NCBI RefSeq assembly: GCF_032062135.1
Contig: NC_092868.1
Location: 44,210,196 to 44,274,195, forward strand
DNA length: 64,000 bases
Source: Pyxicephalus adspersus
Taxonomy: Eukaryota > Chordata > Amphibia > Anura > Pyxicephalidae
Reading direction: 5' to 3'
Shown here: positions 34,670 to 46,570 of the stretch, piece by piece
Layout of the letters: each line of letters begins with the position of its first letter
Position numbering within the stretch: position 1 is the first letter of the stretch
Program-made: the position numbers and the translations under genes
Notes under the pieces: generated by a model
Database searches by the model: none
What the model was told of the DNA's origin: nothing
The model's input: only the letters and a program-made list of their open reading frames with translations

Positions 34670-35439
34670 AACATGCTTACCTCACTGATATTGTTCTAAG
34701 TATGCATCTATGATATAAAAATGCTTATGTGTTTCTAAGCACTGGAATATGTGTGTTTAGGTACACATTCTTGATCAATAATGCAAAGTCTTTTTTCTTT
34801 TTGCAGAAATTAACAATACTGATCTGAAATGCAAATAAACAGTCAAATAAAAGGAGTGTTCTCATTGTACTGTTTATTTTTGTGAGTAATTTCTAGTTAT
34901 TGCTGCCGTTTGTACAGCAGGTTTATGATGTATTTAGACTGTAATGTATACCATGTTTACAGTAAAAGTACATTAAAGTGAACCTGTGGTCAGTTTATGG
35001 GTATTCAAGTATTTACACAATATTACAAACAGCAAACAAGCTTTAAAACACACACCCACTTGACTTCTGTAGCTGAATTCACTTGGGTGCAATTCATTCT
35101 CAAAATTTAAAAACTAAATACTGAATTACAAAAGGCAAATATAACAGTTATATCATTTTAAACTAAGTTTAAGCTGATCTTGCGCCTAAATAATGTCTGC
35201 TTAGTGTGCTCAGTGTGGCCAAGTAAGCCAAGTAAGTTACCTTTGTTAACCTTAGCAAAAGGTTTGCCTTGTGGGTCTGGTGAGGTGAATGGGTCTGGTG
35301 AGGTGAACCTCAAGGAACATTTGCCACATGCAAAGAAATCGGAACGTATGCATATTTGCAGATCACTATTCCCTAGCTAATAAGGAACCATTTTTTGCAC
35401 TAATGTGTTTTATCTGCCCAACCACTTCAGGTTTCTGGC
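34670..35439. repeat. no gene; 18-bp tandem repeat at 35273-35308
   Basis: GGGTCTGGTGAGGTGAAY occurs twice in tandem at 35273-35308, beside CCAAGTAAG repeats at about 35218-35235. TTAAAGTGAACCTGTGG at 34973 resembles a TTAA MITE start. The rest is AT-rich. Confidence 0.5.
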
Positions 35440-35634
35440 ATCAAAGCTAAACTGGGCATGCAGAGGCAATCCCAGAGTCCCTTGCTTGTGCAGGTGCAAA
35501 GTGGTTACATTAGCCATTGGCATGGCCAGTCAGGATGGCTGAAGATCGTCCAGAAAGGAAGAAGAGAATGAATATGGCAGTACCCTGTGCTGGAACACCG
35601 ATAGGTGAGTCAGGGGGATTTAGTTCTGCTTTAA
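35440..35634. mobile_element. TTAA MITE, type A, partial copy 3
   Basis: Ends GGATTTAGTTCTGCTTTAA at 35634. The interior CAGGATGGCTGAAGATCGTC and GAAAGGAAGAAGAGAATG match the copies at 416 and 24744. The left end was not placed; it may lie further upstream. Confidence 0.5.
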
Positions 35635-37062
35635 AATTTTATAGAAAAAAACATTTTTTCATTCATAATATTTCAGAAGCTTATTTTGCTCCGCTCTATT
35701 TCTCTTCGGTAGAAAAACAAATTATGGGACAGAAGGGTGGAATAACAAAAAGAGGGCTTGTGTCAAAAGTTTATGTCCATTTGAAATAAGTGTTTAAGTC
35801 TTTTTAATATAATCCCAAGTCTATAAGAGAGATTCCATCTCAGCCCTGAAACACACTGTTCATCATTGTCATGAGTACGAAGCAGAGACATATCGACCAC
35901 ATGAATTAGTAAATAGTGCTTTTCCTGGGTCCATTTTCTTACATTTTGAGTTATCTAGTTTCCTTTTAATGCTGATTTCTCATACATCACATTGTGCACT
36001 TTCATATTCTTCCCCATACAGTGAAGGAAAATAGTTGAAAAAAGACTGCAGAACTGGCATGTTGCAACAATAAAAAATATGTTCCATTTAGCCATGTATC
36101 TGCTGCACTCCTGCCTGATGGAAAAGGCTGACATTCCCAAAAAGGGTTAACCCTACTGCACTATGGGAGGTAAATGGAGCACTGAGGCCTCTAAGGAGTA
36201 CATGGCAACTAATCGGTTAATCTCAGGCTTTACTATGATAGTCCTTATGTCTTAAAGATTCCTCCATATGCTGCGCTCCATTTTATTACTTCTGCATTGC
36301 GTCAGAAAGGAAATATTCACACTGAACCGCAGGGATTAAAGAGTGAAGCTCAAGAGAAGTCAGCTCACATCCGTCCTTTCCAGCTGTTTCCAATTCCAAG
36401 CCTTCACACCTGCTTTTATTTATTATTTTTTGCAAAGACAAGGCAGGACTTATTTTTCTAATGTAAATCTTTAGGTTAAGTGGACAAGAATGCTGCCCTC
36501 TGATTGGCTAAAGCATGCACCTTTTTGGAAAATACTGTGCAATGGTCTGGAGGGTCTAGACGAAGCAGAGCTATTATTGTAGGTCAATAGAATTAATTTG
36601 GGAGCATCATAATTAGGAGTGGAGACACTTCAGATGTAATCCTTCCCAAAGCTCCAAAAGTACAACATTACTACATACAGTTTGGGATTCTCCTGGAGTA
36701 ATCATGTGCTCAAGAGATTATGCTGATAGTAAGAGAGTGTGGAAAGTTAGAGAGGTGAACTCATCAGTCTGCTGCTTCTCGTTCCCTGTTCAGTCAAAGG
36801 CATGGGGAAAATTAATAAGATATTCAACAACAACAGAACAATGTCAGGTCTTCTGCCTTGCCATTGGATGGATGTTCTGTGAAAATCTTATAACTGGATG
36901 AAAATCAAGAAAAATGAATGCCTACATTACAGGTTTAAAATACACTCCAGACAAATATGGCTTTAACATTTGTAGGACATCAAAAAGTATTAAGTGTTGG
37001 TGGTGGTTACGGTGGATATTAGTTCTTAAAGAACTGGGTGCCAACCCTTAATAAGTAAGATA
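35635..37062. other. no gene; regulatory-looking patch at 36290-36540
   Basis: About 36290-36540 is repeat-free and includes TTTCCAGCTGTTTCCAATTC and CTCTGATTGGCTAAAGCATG (with a CCAAT-like box), so it could be a conserved element. No exon signals were convincing. Confidence 0.3.
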
Positions 37063-37410
37063 ACCAATAAAGAAGAGGCGAAAAAGAAAAGCAGGGTTTT
37101 CGGTTTTGTATTATCAATATAACAGAGTGATACAAAACAACACTGGTTCAAAACAAGCCACAATAAATTTTTGTGGTCTAAACAGTGTAATTTTGGCCCT
37201 AGTGGGCACTGAATACAACAAGGTGTAACAGATTCAAGTTGGACCACAATAGTTTCTTGTGGTCCACAAGATAACAAAAAGGCCCCAGGGGGCACTGGCG
37301 AGTTGCTGCATGTCTAGTGTTTTTTATCACTATGTTATATTGATAATACATATAAATACACTTTTTGTGCCGAAAACCCTGCTTTTCTTTTTCTCCTCTT
37401 CTTTATTGGC
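37063..37410. mobile_element. foldback element with internal duplication
   Basis: The left arm ACCAATAAAGAAGAGGCGAA through AGCAGGGTTTTCGG is the reverse complement of the right arm (CCGAAAACCCTGCTTTTC through CTTCTTTATTGGC), extending inward through GTATTATCAATATAACA and its complement. The arms are about 85-95 bp with a 13-bp indel, and TA flanks both ends. Between them a roughly 100-bp unit occurs twice, each with a CCACAATA...TTGTGG hairpin and a GGCCC...GGGCACTG block. No transposase. Confidence 0.75.
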
Positions 37411-37999
37411 TACCATTTGTAGGACATCACCCATCCTACTGTAAGTGCCCATTCATAACTGGATTTCAGTATCTCCTGTCCATTATACTTTGCAGTAATA
37501 CTGCATACTGTGACCTGCAATTCAAAAAAAGCAGCATTCTCCAAAGCCCCTTTTTGCCGGGTCTACCACTCGGCACTTTTCAGTAACCACCCTGTTGTTT
37601 TTGGGTGATTACTAAAATGTTGGGTCACAATACACAACCGCCACCCACCTACAGCTTCTTCCCACCAAGCTAAAAAAAAACTCTGATGAGAACACTGAAA
37701 TGTATGCAATGACATACCGTCACAGTCTCCTTGCTTTCTGATCACCAGAATATCAGTGATTGGAGGAAAGCTGATCATGTAACTTTGACAGGTTACAAGA
37801 GCAGGCTCAGCCCCCTACTTTAAAAAATGTTTCCAAAAGGTCTTTTAACTAGTGCAATAGAAGTCTTGGATTCCTCTTTTCTCCTCCAGTGGTAGCAGTG
37901 GATTGCCTTTACTTTATATATATACATATATGTGTGTTCCTCATGTAATAACAGGGCACTATCCATCAAAGCTGTACTGTATGGCCAGGCTTGGACGAT
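37411..37999. other. no gene seen
   Basis: Contains a short (TATA)n patch near 37915; no exon or transposon ends recognised. Confidence 0.35.
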
Positions 38000-38188
38000 G
38001 ATCTTGTCCTCAGGGGGCGTGTCCATGACAGCCTTGCGTCAGAGGAAGTGTGTTAAGTGACACTAGCTGTCGTTCCGTCTGAGAACACTGAGGACAACTA
38101 GTGGTGGAAAGGAAGTGCTGCAGGTAACAGCAAAAGCAGCATTTTTTCTGGTTTCATATTTTTATTTTAAAAAGAAGTTCGGCTTTAA
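38000..38188. mobile_element. TTAA MITE, type B, right part
   Basis: Ends AAGAAGTTCGGCTTTAA, the reverse of the type B terminus. GC-richer interior with GGGGGCGTGTCCATGACAG and CGTTCCGTCTGAGAACAC. The left end is uncertain and may be near 37844. Confidence 0.4.
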
Positions 38189-39176
38189 GTAGTGAAAGTA
38201 GGAATGTTTACAGTTATTGGTGGTTTATTAAGATTTAATGCTATATCATATTTTTGGCACACTGACAGATTACATATTTTCCATCTAAATTTTGAATTTG
38301 TGCAAGAATAGGACAATGTTCTTTGCATAAACTACATCCAGAGAAGATTAGTAATGCATGTCAGGGCAAAGCTAATAGCTCTCTACTTCTGGAGTGTCAC
38401 AGCTTCAAGGAAACATCAAACACTTCTGCTTCCTGACCCTTTGACAAAGACAGACCTTTCAGTGGAACCATTTTTGCATTTGGTTTCTGGAGGACTCCTG
38501 CAGCGTATCCACACATTTTTAACATTTCATCGTTTAAAAGGCTGGTAGGCTGTCCGTGAGAGAATTCCAATGTTAGATTCCTTTTTATGGGATTGCTCTG
38601 TAACCATTTATATTGTTCTTCTGAATTGGTGTCAGCAAATGCTTATGTATTCTGATGTACGTCCTGTCACTGTGGCATGTGATGCACACCAGAACAGAAT
38701 GTTCCGTCCCCCACTGGTTTTCATAGAAATCAATAAAAACCCAGCAACATCAATACCCTCAAATTTAGATTGCGCAAAAGAACTACGGTCAGTATAAATA
38801 TTTTTAAAGCCATACTTAGTGATCATTTGGCGTTTTTGAGATTTGGCAGTTGTTGTATTAAATGTTACAAAGTAATTCCTTGCAGGTGAGCGGTTTCTTC
38901 TCAATTGGAAGATGGGAAGGTTGAAAGGGGCCATTGTTATCTGGTCTCACAGTGGTTCCTGAGTTGAAATTCTGCTAGTGAGCAGTGGCCACGTGAGCGT
39001 TCCAGTGTTTTTGATGGGAGGCTATCATCCACTCCTGCTAATTCTCTACAGGAAGTGTACACCAAATGGCCACAATTTGGAAGTGGTCACCTCTCAACTT
39101 CCAACCACCTGTGTGAGCTATGTATTTCCCACCCAAACATTTTTTTTTTTTTGAATGGAGCCAAAAATGAGACAAT
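38189..39176. other. no gene seen
   Basis: Open frames at 38354-38934 on both strands have no motifs or splice support. A 12-T run is near 39140. Confidence 0.35.
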
Positions 39177-39399
39177 GAGTCTGATTTATTAAAACTCTCC
39201 AGGACTGGAGGAGATAAACTATCATGGGAAAACCTGGGTGATCCCGCACACATGGATTACATCTGGTCTATTATTGAAAACATTTGCCAAATAGCAACAG
39301 ATGACTTTTAGGAAGTCTAATCCAGGTTTGCGGGATCACCTGGGTTTTCCCATGATAGTTTCTCTGCTCCAGTCTTGAGAGCTTTAATAAATCAGGCCC
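39177..39399. mobile_element. large palindromic MITE, copy 2
   Basis: CTGATTTATTAAAACTCTCC and AGGACTGGAGGAGATAAACT on the left pair with TCCAGTCTTGAGAGCTTTAA and TAAATCAGGCCC on the right. The inner arms GGTGATCCCGC / GCGGGATCACC are also inverted. Flanks AAT and GAT are compatible with a decayed 3-bp duplication. Confidence 0.8.
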
Positions 39400-39989
39400 G
39401 ATATATCTAACTTAAAACATGTTACACAGTGCTGTACAATAAATAGGGTCTGCAGATGAAAAACCTGCATACATACAAGTACGACAAAATCCATAGAAGG
39501 ACAAATGGAATTTACAGTTTAAAGTATTTTTACAGAAATCTGATGTACGTAGAGGATCACAAAAGATCATTTTCAGAGATAGATGAGTGAATGAGTGCTG
39601 TTTATAAAGATTCATTCTGTTCAGTGGAAAGGGGAGGGGGGATGAGCAAGTGGCACCCCAATGTGCTCTCTTCCATGAGACTGAACAGCCCTTGTTCCCA
39701 ACAGGTCCCAATACATCTGCTAAAGGTAAGCATGCCTTATAGGAAAAGGGAGGGAAATCTAGAGAATGAGGCAGCCCTAGAGAAGACTTGAAGTTTAGAA
39801 GGTAAAAACAAATCAAAACAAAAAAGTTTGCTTAGGAGAGCAACTTAAAAGTGCCCATATGACATACCAAAGTGGTCAGTTTTGCATGTTGTTCTTTAAA
39901 AAAATGCAGCACATATTTGCAAACATGTATATTTCCCTGTTTCATTAGCCCATTAAAGAAGAAACTTTAGTTTTGCAATTATACACTGC

Positions 39990-40115
39990 AAGCAGGCAGC
40001 ATTTTATTGAAGATGGGACAGGCAAAGTTAAAGAGGGTTGCAAATGACAGATACAGACAGTGACACGGGAGGAGGTGAGGACCCTGCTCAGAAGAGCTTA
40101 CAATCTAAGAAGTGG
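39990..40115 (-). mobile_element. L2/CR1-type LINE 3' UTR fragment (minus strand)
   Basis: AGTGACACGGGAGGAGGTGA followed by CCCTGCTCAGAAGAGCTTAC is the reverse complement of the 3' UTR of the element at 61195-61682, where TTGTAAGCTCTTCGGGGC and CTCCTGTGTCACTGTC are seen. Only the 3' end is present, as usual for 5'-truncated LINEs. Confidence 0.65.
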
Positions 40116-40929
40116 TTGGATCAAGAGAAAATCCTGTGAGAGTGCAACTTTCTGTGAACTTTACCTTCACTGCTCAGAAATCCCAAGCAAGGAAATCAGC
40201 TCAGCCTAGCTCTCCCTGTTGGACTACGGCACACTTTTCCCTTATGGAGATGAAAAATGAGGGAGGCACTCTTTAGTTCAGTGGAAGAGACCTGGGCAGT
40301 ACTGCTTATGTCTTGTGTTGTCAGCGTAAATAGAAAGTTAGGTAAACATTAGATTTTTTATGCACTTGAGGCGGTTTGTTAAATATAATATAATAAAAGT
40401 GTGAGTTAAATATGGGAAAGCATACATGTATGGCAGAGAAGTACAGAAATGGTTATACATTGCAGTTTTGTCATTCTTAGATGTCTTATTATCTTTAGAC
40501 CTACAGCAAGCAGTACATTTTTGAAATTTATTATTTTTGTATTTAGAAAGTTCCAATTTTAAAGAATTTAAGGTGACAGCCATAATAGAAAAAAATTAAA
40601 CATACTACTAGCTACCCCCTCATTAATCAATGGCGCTGTATCCAAATCATTATGTATAACTTGCCTCTCTTACCTTCAATCCCACCATTGTTTTAGCTTG
40701 TATTGATGTCTATCTGGCTACCGAAATGTAATCTAATTGTTTCCATTGTGTCTTTGCAATTTAGACAGGTTTTTTTCTTAGGTGGTGACCTGAATGATGT
40801 TTTGGAAGCAATTTCGGAGGGCGGGTGAGTTTAGCGTGGATACGAATTTAGGCGACAAGAACGTCTTTTCAGAAGTCCAAATGTGCTTTCTTATCTGGAA
40901 GTAATTCCTGTTTTACAAGGAACCTCCTC
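40116..40929. other. no gene seen
   Basis: A minus-strand donor-like GATTGAAG|GTAAGAG near 40672 has no open upstream exon. The minus frame at 40338-40583 is AT-biased. Confidence 0.35.
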
Positions 40930-41170
40930 ATTAAGACATCTTTCGGGTTCATTTATATGAATCTAATTGGTCTCAAAGATCTTAAAATCACTTAAAACTT
41001 TGTGACTGCAGCTAAATAATGCGATTTAAGAAAAGTGTGAGCCTGTCAGCCCCTTAATCAGTGAGGTAATTATTAAGCTATTTAGGCCCAGCTGCTTCTG
41101 ATTGTGTGCGTTCGTTAAATGACATGAAAGGCTTCTGTATTCTTTCACACATGTCATCAGATGTTGAGGT
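40930..41170. promoter_or_regulatory. candidate conserved non-coding element
   Basis: Repeat-free block with ATATGAATCTAATTGG, AATAATGCGATTTAAG, GAGGTAATTATTAAGC and CATGAAAGGCTTCTG. The density of homeodomain-like cores is among the highest in the window. Composition-based call only. Confidence 0.3.
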
Positions 41171-44100
41171 GCATGTACACAAACTGGAGGAAAGGGGAAA
41201 GTGCTATCATTGCCCCTAGCAACTGAATAAGTGTCAAATGCCCATGAAAAAAAAAGTAATTCAATTGGGGAATTAGGTAATTTTATTTTGTTTCCATTGT
41301 TCCTTAAACTTAATATATCAATACATTTTATTGTTAAATGCTAGCACCGTGAGTACATGAAACTGACTTGATATTACCTTCCTGCATTTGCTTGTATAGC
41401 AGTGCTCAGATTGAGTAAGGGAGAAACAGCCAAGAAGCCAATCAGTTGTACTGCAGAGTTCATATTTTAAATATGATTGGTGAAGAGAGAATGACCGAGA
41501 AATAATCTAATCAGTTTACTGATTCATTTTTATTGCTTATTCACAAGCACAGGTATGATCGTGGTTACAGGGTGGCTGACCCCCTTCCTTATCTTAGCTA
41601 TCTAAAGTGGTTTACCCAATCCTATCCAACCAAAGCAGCAAGTCCTTGGTTTAAATGGAAGCGTGAGTACTTATTTAGAGATAAGTGGTTTATACTAACA
41701 CTAGTTAAAGGTAAGGCAGGAGATCACCTGCCTTATAGGACATTTTGCATTGGTTTCAGTGAAGCAGCTTGGAAGACTGTGTATTGCCTTCAACACTAAA
41801 AGAACAAATCCACCTACAAATGTCTAACTACTACAAGATAGACTACCAATGTAGGTGGCATTTTACCAGTAATTACTATTGCAGGGGGGCAGTTTACCAG
41901 TAACCACTAACAAGAAGGGGAACATTAGCACTGATTACCAATGTAAAGGGACATGTTATCACTTAGTACCAGTATCAGGAAAATATTTCAACTAACCATC
42001 ACTAAAATGGCAAATTACCACTTTCCACCAATGACAGGAGGCTGAAGCTCCCAAATCCAGAAGACATCCAGATTAAAACACCCTCCAACTGTAGGCTTTA
42101 TTTTTAATATATTGATATGGTAACTGTATAATACAAAAGTTGGTACTTGTGCAAAAGGGTATTTATCATTTAAATGTGTCTTGGGTAGCTTGATATTAAA
42201 CAGTACAGCTCTGATTTGGAAATATTTTGATATCCTACAAGGCTGGACAAAGGCTGCAGTTGGTAAATGGTGGCTCAGGCCTACTCCACCATGAACAGGG
42301 GCAGAAGACAGGCGAGGTGTCAAAGAACAGTAAAGCTGATTGTTATTAAGCCCCCCTACACCTAACAGCTAAAGAATTCCTAGAACTTTGCAATGCTACT
42401 AAAGTCAACATTTAATGAAAGTGTGAAATAAACTTCTGGTGACCTAACAATGCCTCAATACAGCACTCCATTTGATTCAGGGTAATTATTTTTTACATGA
42501 AACTGTATAAAGCAAGAAGTATAATGTCACAAAGTAAAACTATACATCCCCGAGCAACTATAAAAAGGTGTGGAATCTTTTAAGCAGGCTCAACCTGACC
42601 TGCTAATAAGGGGCTGCAGCTTTACAGCACCAGAAAAAAACACATCTTTAAGAAGGTCAGCTGCCTTATGGCTCCCCGTGGGGAGAGTCATTCGATTTGC
42701 TCCTTGCTAATGAGTACCCCACAAAAAGATTTTATGCAGACTGATTCTGCTCTTAGAAAGCCTTGGGTGTGTCTATTGACATCGTATGAACAAATCCTGT
42801 TATGGCAACTAGATAATACACAGCATTCCTATCACAATGTGTAAGCACAATGTGGAACTCGGCAAGCTCCTGCTACAAGTCTCCCGATAGATGATGCATC
42901 ATGGCAAGTGGTCAACCACTGGACAATTAAAAGAACTTCACATACCACTTGCTTATCCCAGATTGCACTCATTTGTTACATATTCCTATCATGCTTCTAT
43001 CATATCAACACGTGGTTTAACAAGAATCCTAGCTGTAATACAAACAGTTTTTTTTAAACTGCTTTCCGTTTTGAAAAAAAAGTTGATAAGTGTATTATTT
43101 TTTAGTGTGATGAGAGCCTGCTTGTAGATACCCTTCTTAAAAGCAGAATATCAGTCAAGGTAACTACTATTTATCTGACTGTAGGTGAGTTCATCACTTT
43201 AAAGGTGAAGTTAAGTTGTTCCAAATGGGCAAAGCTTCGGGAGTTCCTGGTGGGAGTCAAGCTTGCCTGGCCCCAACTTTTGCTGCTTTAAGGGCAGATA
43301 CCTACCCATATTCCCATGATAAACCTGCTAGCAGATTTATTGTTTTTATTGACATAATCAGTTAATGTTAGGATGCTGGTAACTTTCACTTTTGCTAAAA
43401 AATTATTTTTGAAATAAAGGGGGTGGGTCTGGTGGGCTTATTTAAAGATATGAAGTAGACAAGTTTATTGATTACTTCTCTAATGTAGGTATCAGTTCCT
43501 GTGATTGTATGGTAAGGGACTCTTAAGGAAGAGTTCACAGCCAGGATTAAGCTTTTGAATAAAAGTGGCATATCAAGATGTCATATTGTAATGCAAATGT
43601 TCCTGGGAAGAATACCTAGTGGAGGAGTGTTTATCACAGACACCCGGGTCAGTTATGGAATATGTTTGGGGCCTATGTGTAAAAGCATGTGTTATATACA
43701 GCCCACAGTCATTCACTAGATCTGAGTTTTAATTTGGGGTAGCTAATGTCCAAACTGGACATAAATAAGGATAAGTGAATCTGTCTGAGTTCCATTCACT
43801 ATAAAAGTTTTAGTCATTTTTAGGGCTAAAAGAAAAACCACTGTCAAAATTAGGTATGGGGAGCTGAGTACTGCCACTGGAGACATGTACCAATGTAAAA
43901 AGTTTTTTTAATGTACCCAAAGTAATGTCATCTGTGAATATTCTTTCACCATATCACTGTACATTCATGGTGGAGGTAGCCAATAGGCATGGTTCAGTCA
44001 TATCTAATTCAAAGGGAGAGCTGTATGTAGGAAAGAAAGTGTTTTTTTTTACAAAAAGTATTAACAATGTGGCAAATCTATAGGAGAAATGGGGGACAAT

Positions 44101-44329
44101 TGTCTTTACTTGTGCTCCAAGGCAAACTTGTTTTTTTGCCCTGTAAAGGCTGTACTCCCTATATGAACTGGATTTTATATATAATTGGGGGGTACCTTTA
44201 AATATGAATTGTTCTCTATATTTAACCTCTAAATTATAGTGGAAAATCAGGAATCTATTACTTTCTCTATGTATCAACAACTTATCAGATGGAATTTTGC
44301 TCACCATCATTCTAATTAATCAATGTTGA
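41171..44329. other. no firm gene
   Basis: Open frames at 41533-41799, 42015-42323, 42891-43127 and 43954-44310 lack splice signals and motifs. About 43197-43292 has TTAAAGGTGAAGTTAAG at the left and TTTGCTGCTTTAAGG at the right, perhaps a tiny TTAA MITE. Confidence 0.3.
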
Positions 44330-44844
44330 ATTATGTCCTGGTGATTGTGAAAATTGTTCTAATTAGTATGCAGAGGAAACTTCTATCCAGGAGCAATGGA
44401 AATCAACACTGCCAGCTGGGCGTTATTTACACCTTCTTAGAACATGCCTTTACTGGACCGTAAACGATATCATCCTTGATATCTGTGCCCCAGAAGATCA
44501 TCTACAATATAGGTCGCATTAACTAATTACACATTTACAGCTTCGACAAGGATGCTTTCTAATAAAGGTGACAAAGTTCACATGATTGCACAACTTACCA
44601 GATCCACATACCAAATGATTTTAAATCACAGTTCTGACAACAGCATATGCCCTCTGCCAGCTATGGGTGTTGTGATTCAAAGTAACTGATCACATTTATG
44701 TGAAACTGGACTACTGTAACTTCCGCAGTGACTCTATCGGCTATCCACAGGAGCCAATACAATATAACAACGTTGAAACATCAGCACTGGGGTAGTGTTG
44801 CAGCTTTAAGGTCCTGTGTTTTGTTTCTACTTACTGAACTTACA
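44330..44844. other. no gene; regulatory-looking patch at 44330-44530
   Basis: The first 200 bp are repeat-free with AATTGTTCTAATTAGTATGC and TCGCATTAACTAATTACAC, again homeodomain-like. Near 44600 a 35-nt minus-strand exon could be drawn, but joining it to 9976 would create TGA. Confidence 0.3.
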
Positions 44845-45090
44845 GGTAGCATGGCTAGCTCAGTGGCTATCACTGTTTGAATCCTGGCCAGGACACTATC
44901 TGAATGGAATTTGTATGTTTTCCCGGTGTTTGCATGGGTTTCCTTCAGATACTCCGATTTCCTCCCACGTACCTAATACATGTTAAGTAAACTAGCTTCC
45001 GATCAAAAAACTGGCCTTAGACTATGTTAATGACACGACTATGGCAGGGATTAGATTGTGAGCGTGTTTGAGGGATAAATATAGGGCCAT
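44845..45090 (+). mobile_element. tRNA-derived SINE, plus-strand copy with deleted head
   Basis: AGCTCAGTGGCTATCAC is directly followed by TGTTTGAATCCTGGCCAGG, so the stretch normally separating A and B boxes has been lost. The body continues GGAATTTGTATGTTTTCCC, GGGTTTCCTTCAGATACTCC, ACTGGCCTTAGACTATG and TTAGATTGTGAGCGTGTTTG, co-linear with the copy at 9460-9755. Confidence 0.7.
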
Positions 45091-46395
45091 GCTTGGGAGC
45101 TGTCCCATGTGAGGTAAAGGGCGTTTGAAATGTTGCCTTTGGTAGTTCTATAGCGATTTTTGGAGCCTGGCACTGCCATCAGGTGCGGTATTTGTATTAT
45201 ATATTGTATTTGTATAGTCGAACACCTTCTCTTGCCTGTGACAGCTCAATCCAAGAACAAAAATGTAATATATTAAAGACAAAAAAGGCTTGTTGATCAT
45301 GTCAAAAATCCATTGCTGTCCATTGTCTCAAGAATAGTGTTAGGACTGCAGAACCTGTAAAACCTGTGTCTTAGAGATGGGGTTATCGGGAGGTGTTCTT
45401 CATTCCGATGACATTTCTCCTTCCCATGGTGATAATGCTCTATAGACACAGTTTATTGAGTGTTGTTATCCTAGGGTAGAAAGTATGTTACAGGCAGGAT
45501 CCCCACATCGACTATTATTATTTTCTATATAACAGATCAAAAGGGGTTACTAACATTTACTGTTAGGATTTACATAGACTTAAAATGTAGTCCTTGCTAT
45601 AGATGTAATTTAAAATTTAAATCTTTTTCATAAATAAATATTTTTAAGTGGTTTTAGCAGTGTTCTATTATACTCATTTTGTTTAAACAGCCTTTTTATG
45701 GGTAGTTCCTATTTAAATGATTTCCTAAGCTGCTGTTTAAGCACAACCACCCCCTCCCTCCCTTACCTGCCATAAGGCACAGCAGAAAGCCTTTAAATCT
45801 TTATTATAGGTATTAGATAAAAACATAATTAATATATAATTAATGTGATCCTTTCCTGCGTGTCATGTACCGATGTAAATTAAGCAAAGTACACACATCA
45901 AGGTATATTACAACGAAGGTAAAACAATGTAATTCTCCAATAACGCAAAATAATGACAGAGATCATTTCAACAATTGGAGTAGCATTAAATGCGTGTTCA
46001 AGTGTAAAGATAAAAAAAAAATAATTGACTCCATCTGTATCTGCCTAATGACTGATTTAATGACAGCACACTTAATTAAAAAGCATTTTGTGCAGTGCAT
46101 GGGGAAAAGAAAACTTCTTTAACACGTTCCTACCTGGAAAAATTAAAATGGAATTCATCTATTTCCAATTGTGGAATCGCTAAAAAAAGTAACTAGGCAT
46201 TTCTACGTCTTATGTAAAAAAAATAAAGATGTATTCACATAGATGGAGTAGAGGAACATGTGTGTGTTCTTGCATGTTAGGGTCATGAAGTAGCATGCAA
46301 TGCGGTAGGCTGTCTTCGTACCAAAGTGTCCATATGCCATTGTGCCAGAAACACACTTTTATGCTCTGCTATAAATGCTGTTACAAGGATGAATT
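45091..46395. other. no gene seen
   Basis: About 45840-46120 is repeat-free and contains AATAACGCAAAATAATGACA, possibly regulatory. The rest is AT-rich. Confidence 0.35.
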
Positions 46396-46570
46396 GACCC
46401 TGATTTATTAAAGCTCTCTAAGGCTGGAGAAGATACACTTTCATCATTAAACCTGGCTGATCTAGCAAACCTGGAATGAATTTCTTAAAAGTCATTTGCT
46501 ATTTCTTAGCAAGCTTCACTTATGAAAGTGTATCTTCTCCAGGCTTGGAGAGCTTTATTACATTAAGGGC
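46396..46570. mobile_element. large palindromic MITE, copy 3 (shortened)
   Basis: CTGATTTATTAAAGCTCTCT and CTGGAGAAGATACACTTTCA on the left mirror TGAAAGTGTATCTTCTCCAG and CTTGGAGAGCTTTATTA on the right. At 175 bp it is shorter than its relatives through loss of inner-arm sequence. ATT flanks both sides exactly (46393-46395, 46571-46573), supporting a 3-bp target duplication. Confidence 0.8.

Noticed and set aside
41533..41799. 88-codon plus frame
   Set aside because: No splice signals or motif; probably a repeat or chance.
44590..44640. Possible 35-nt minus exon with TGGATCTG|GTAAGTTG donor
   Set aside because: Splicing it to 9976 would create a TGA codon.
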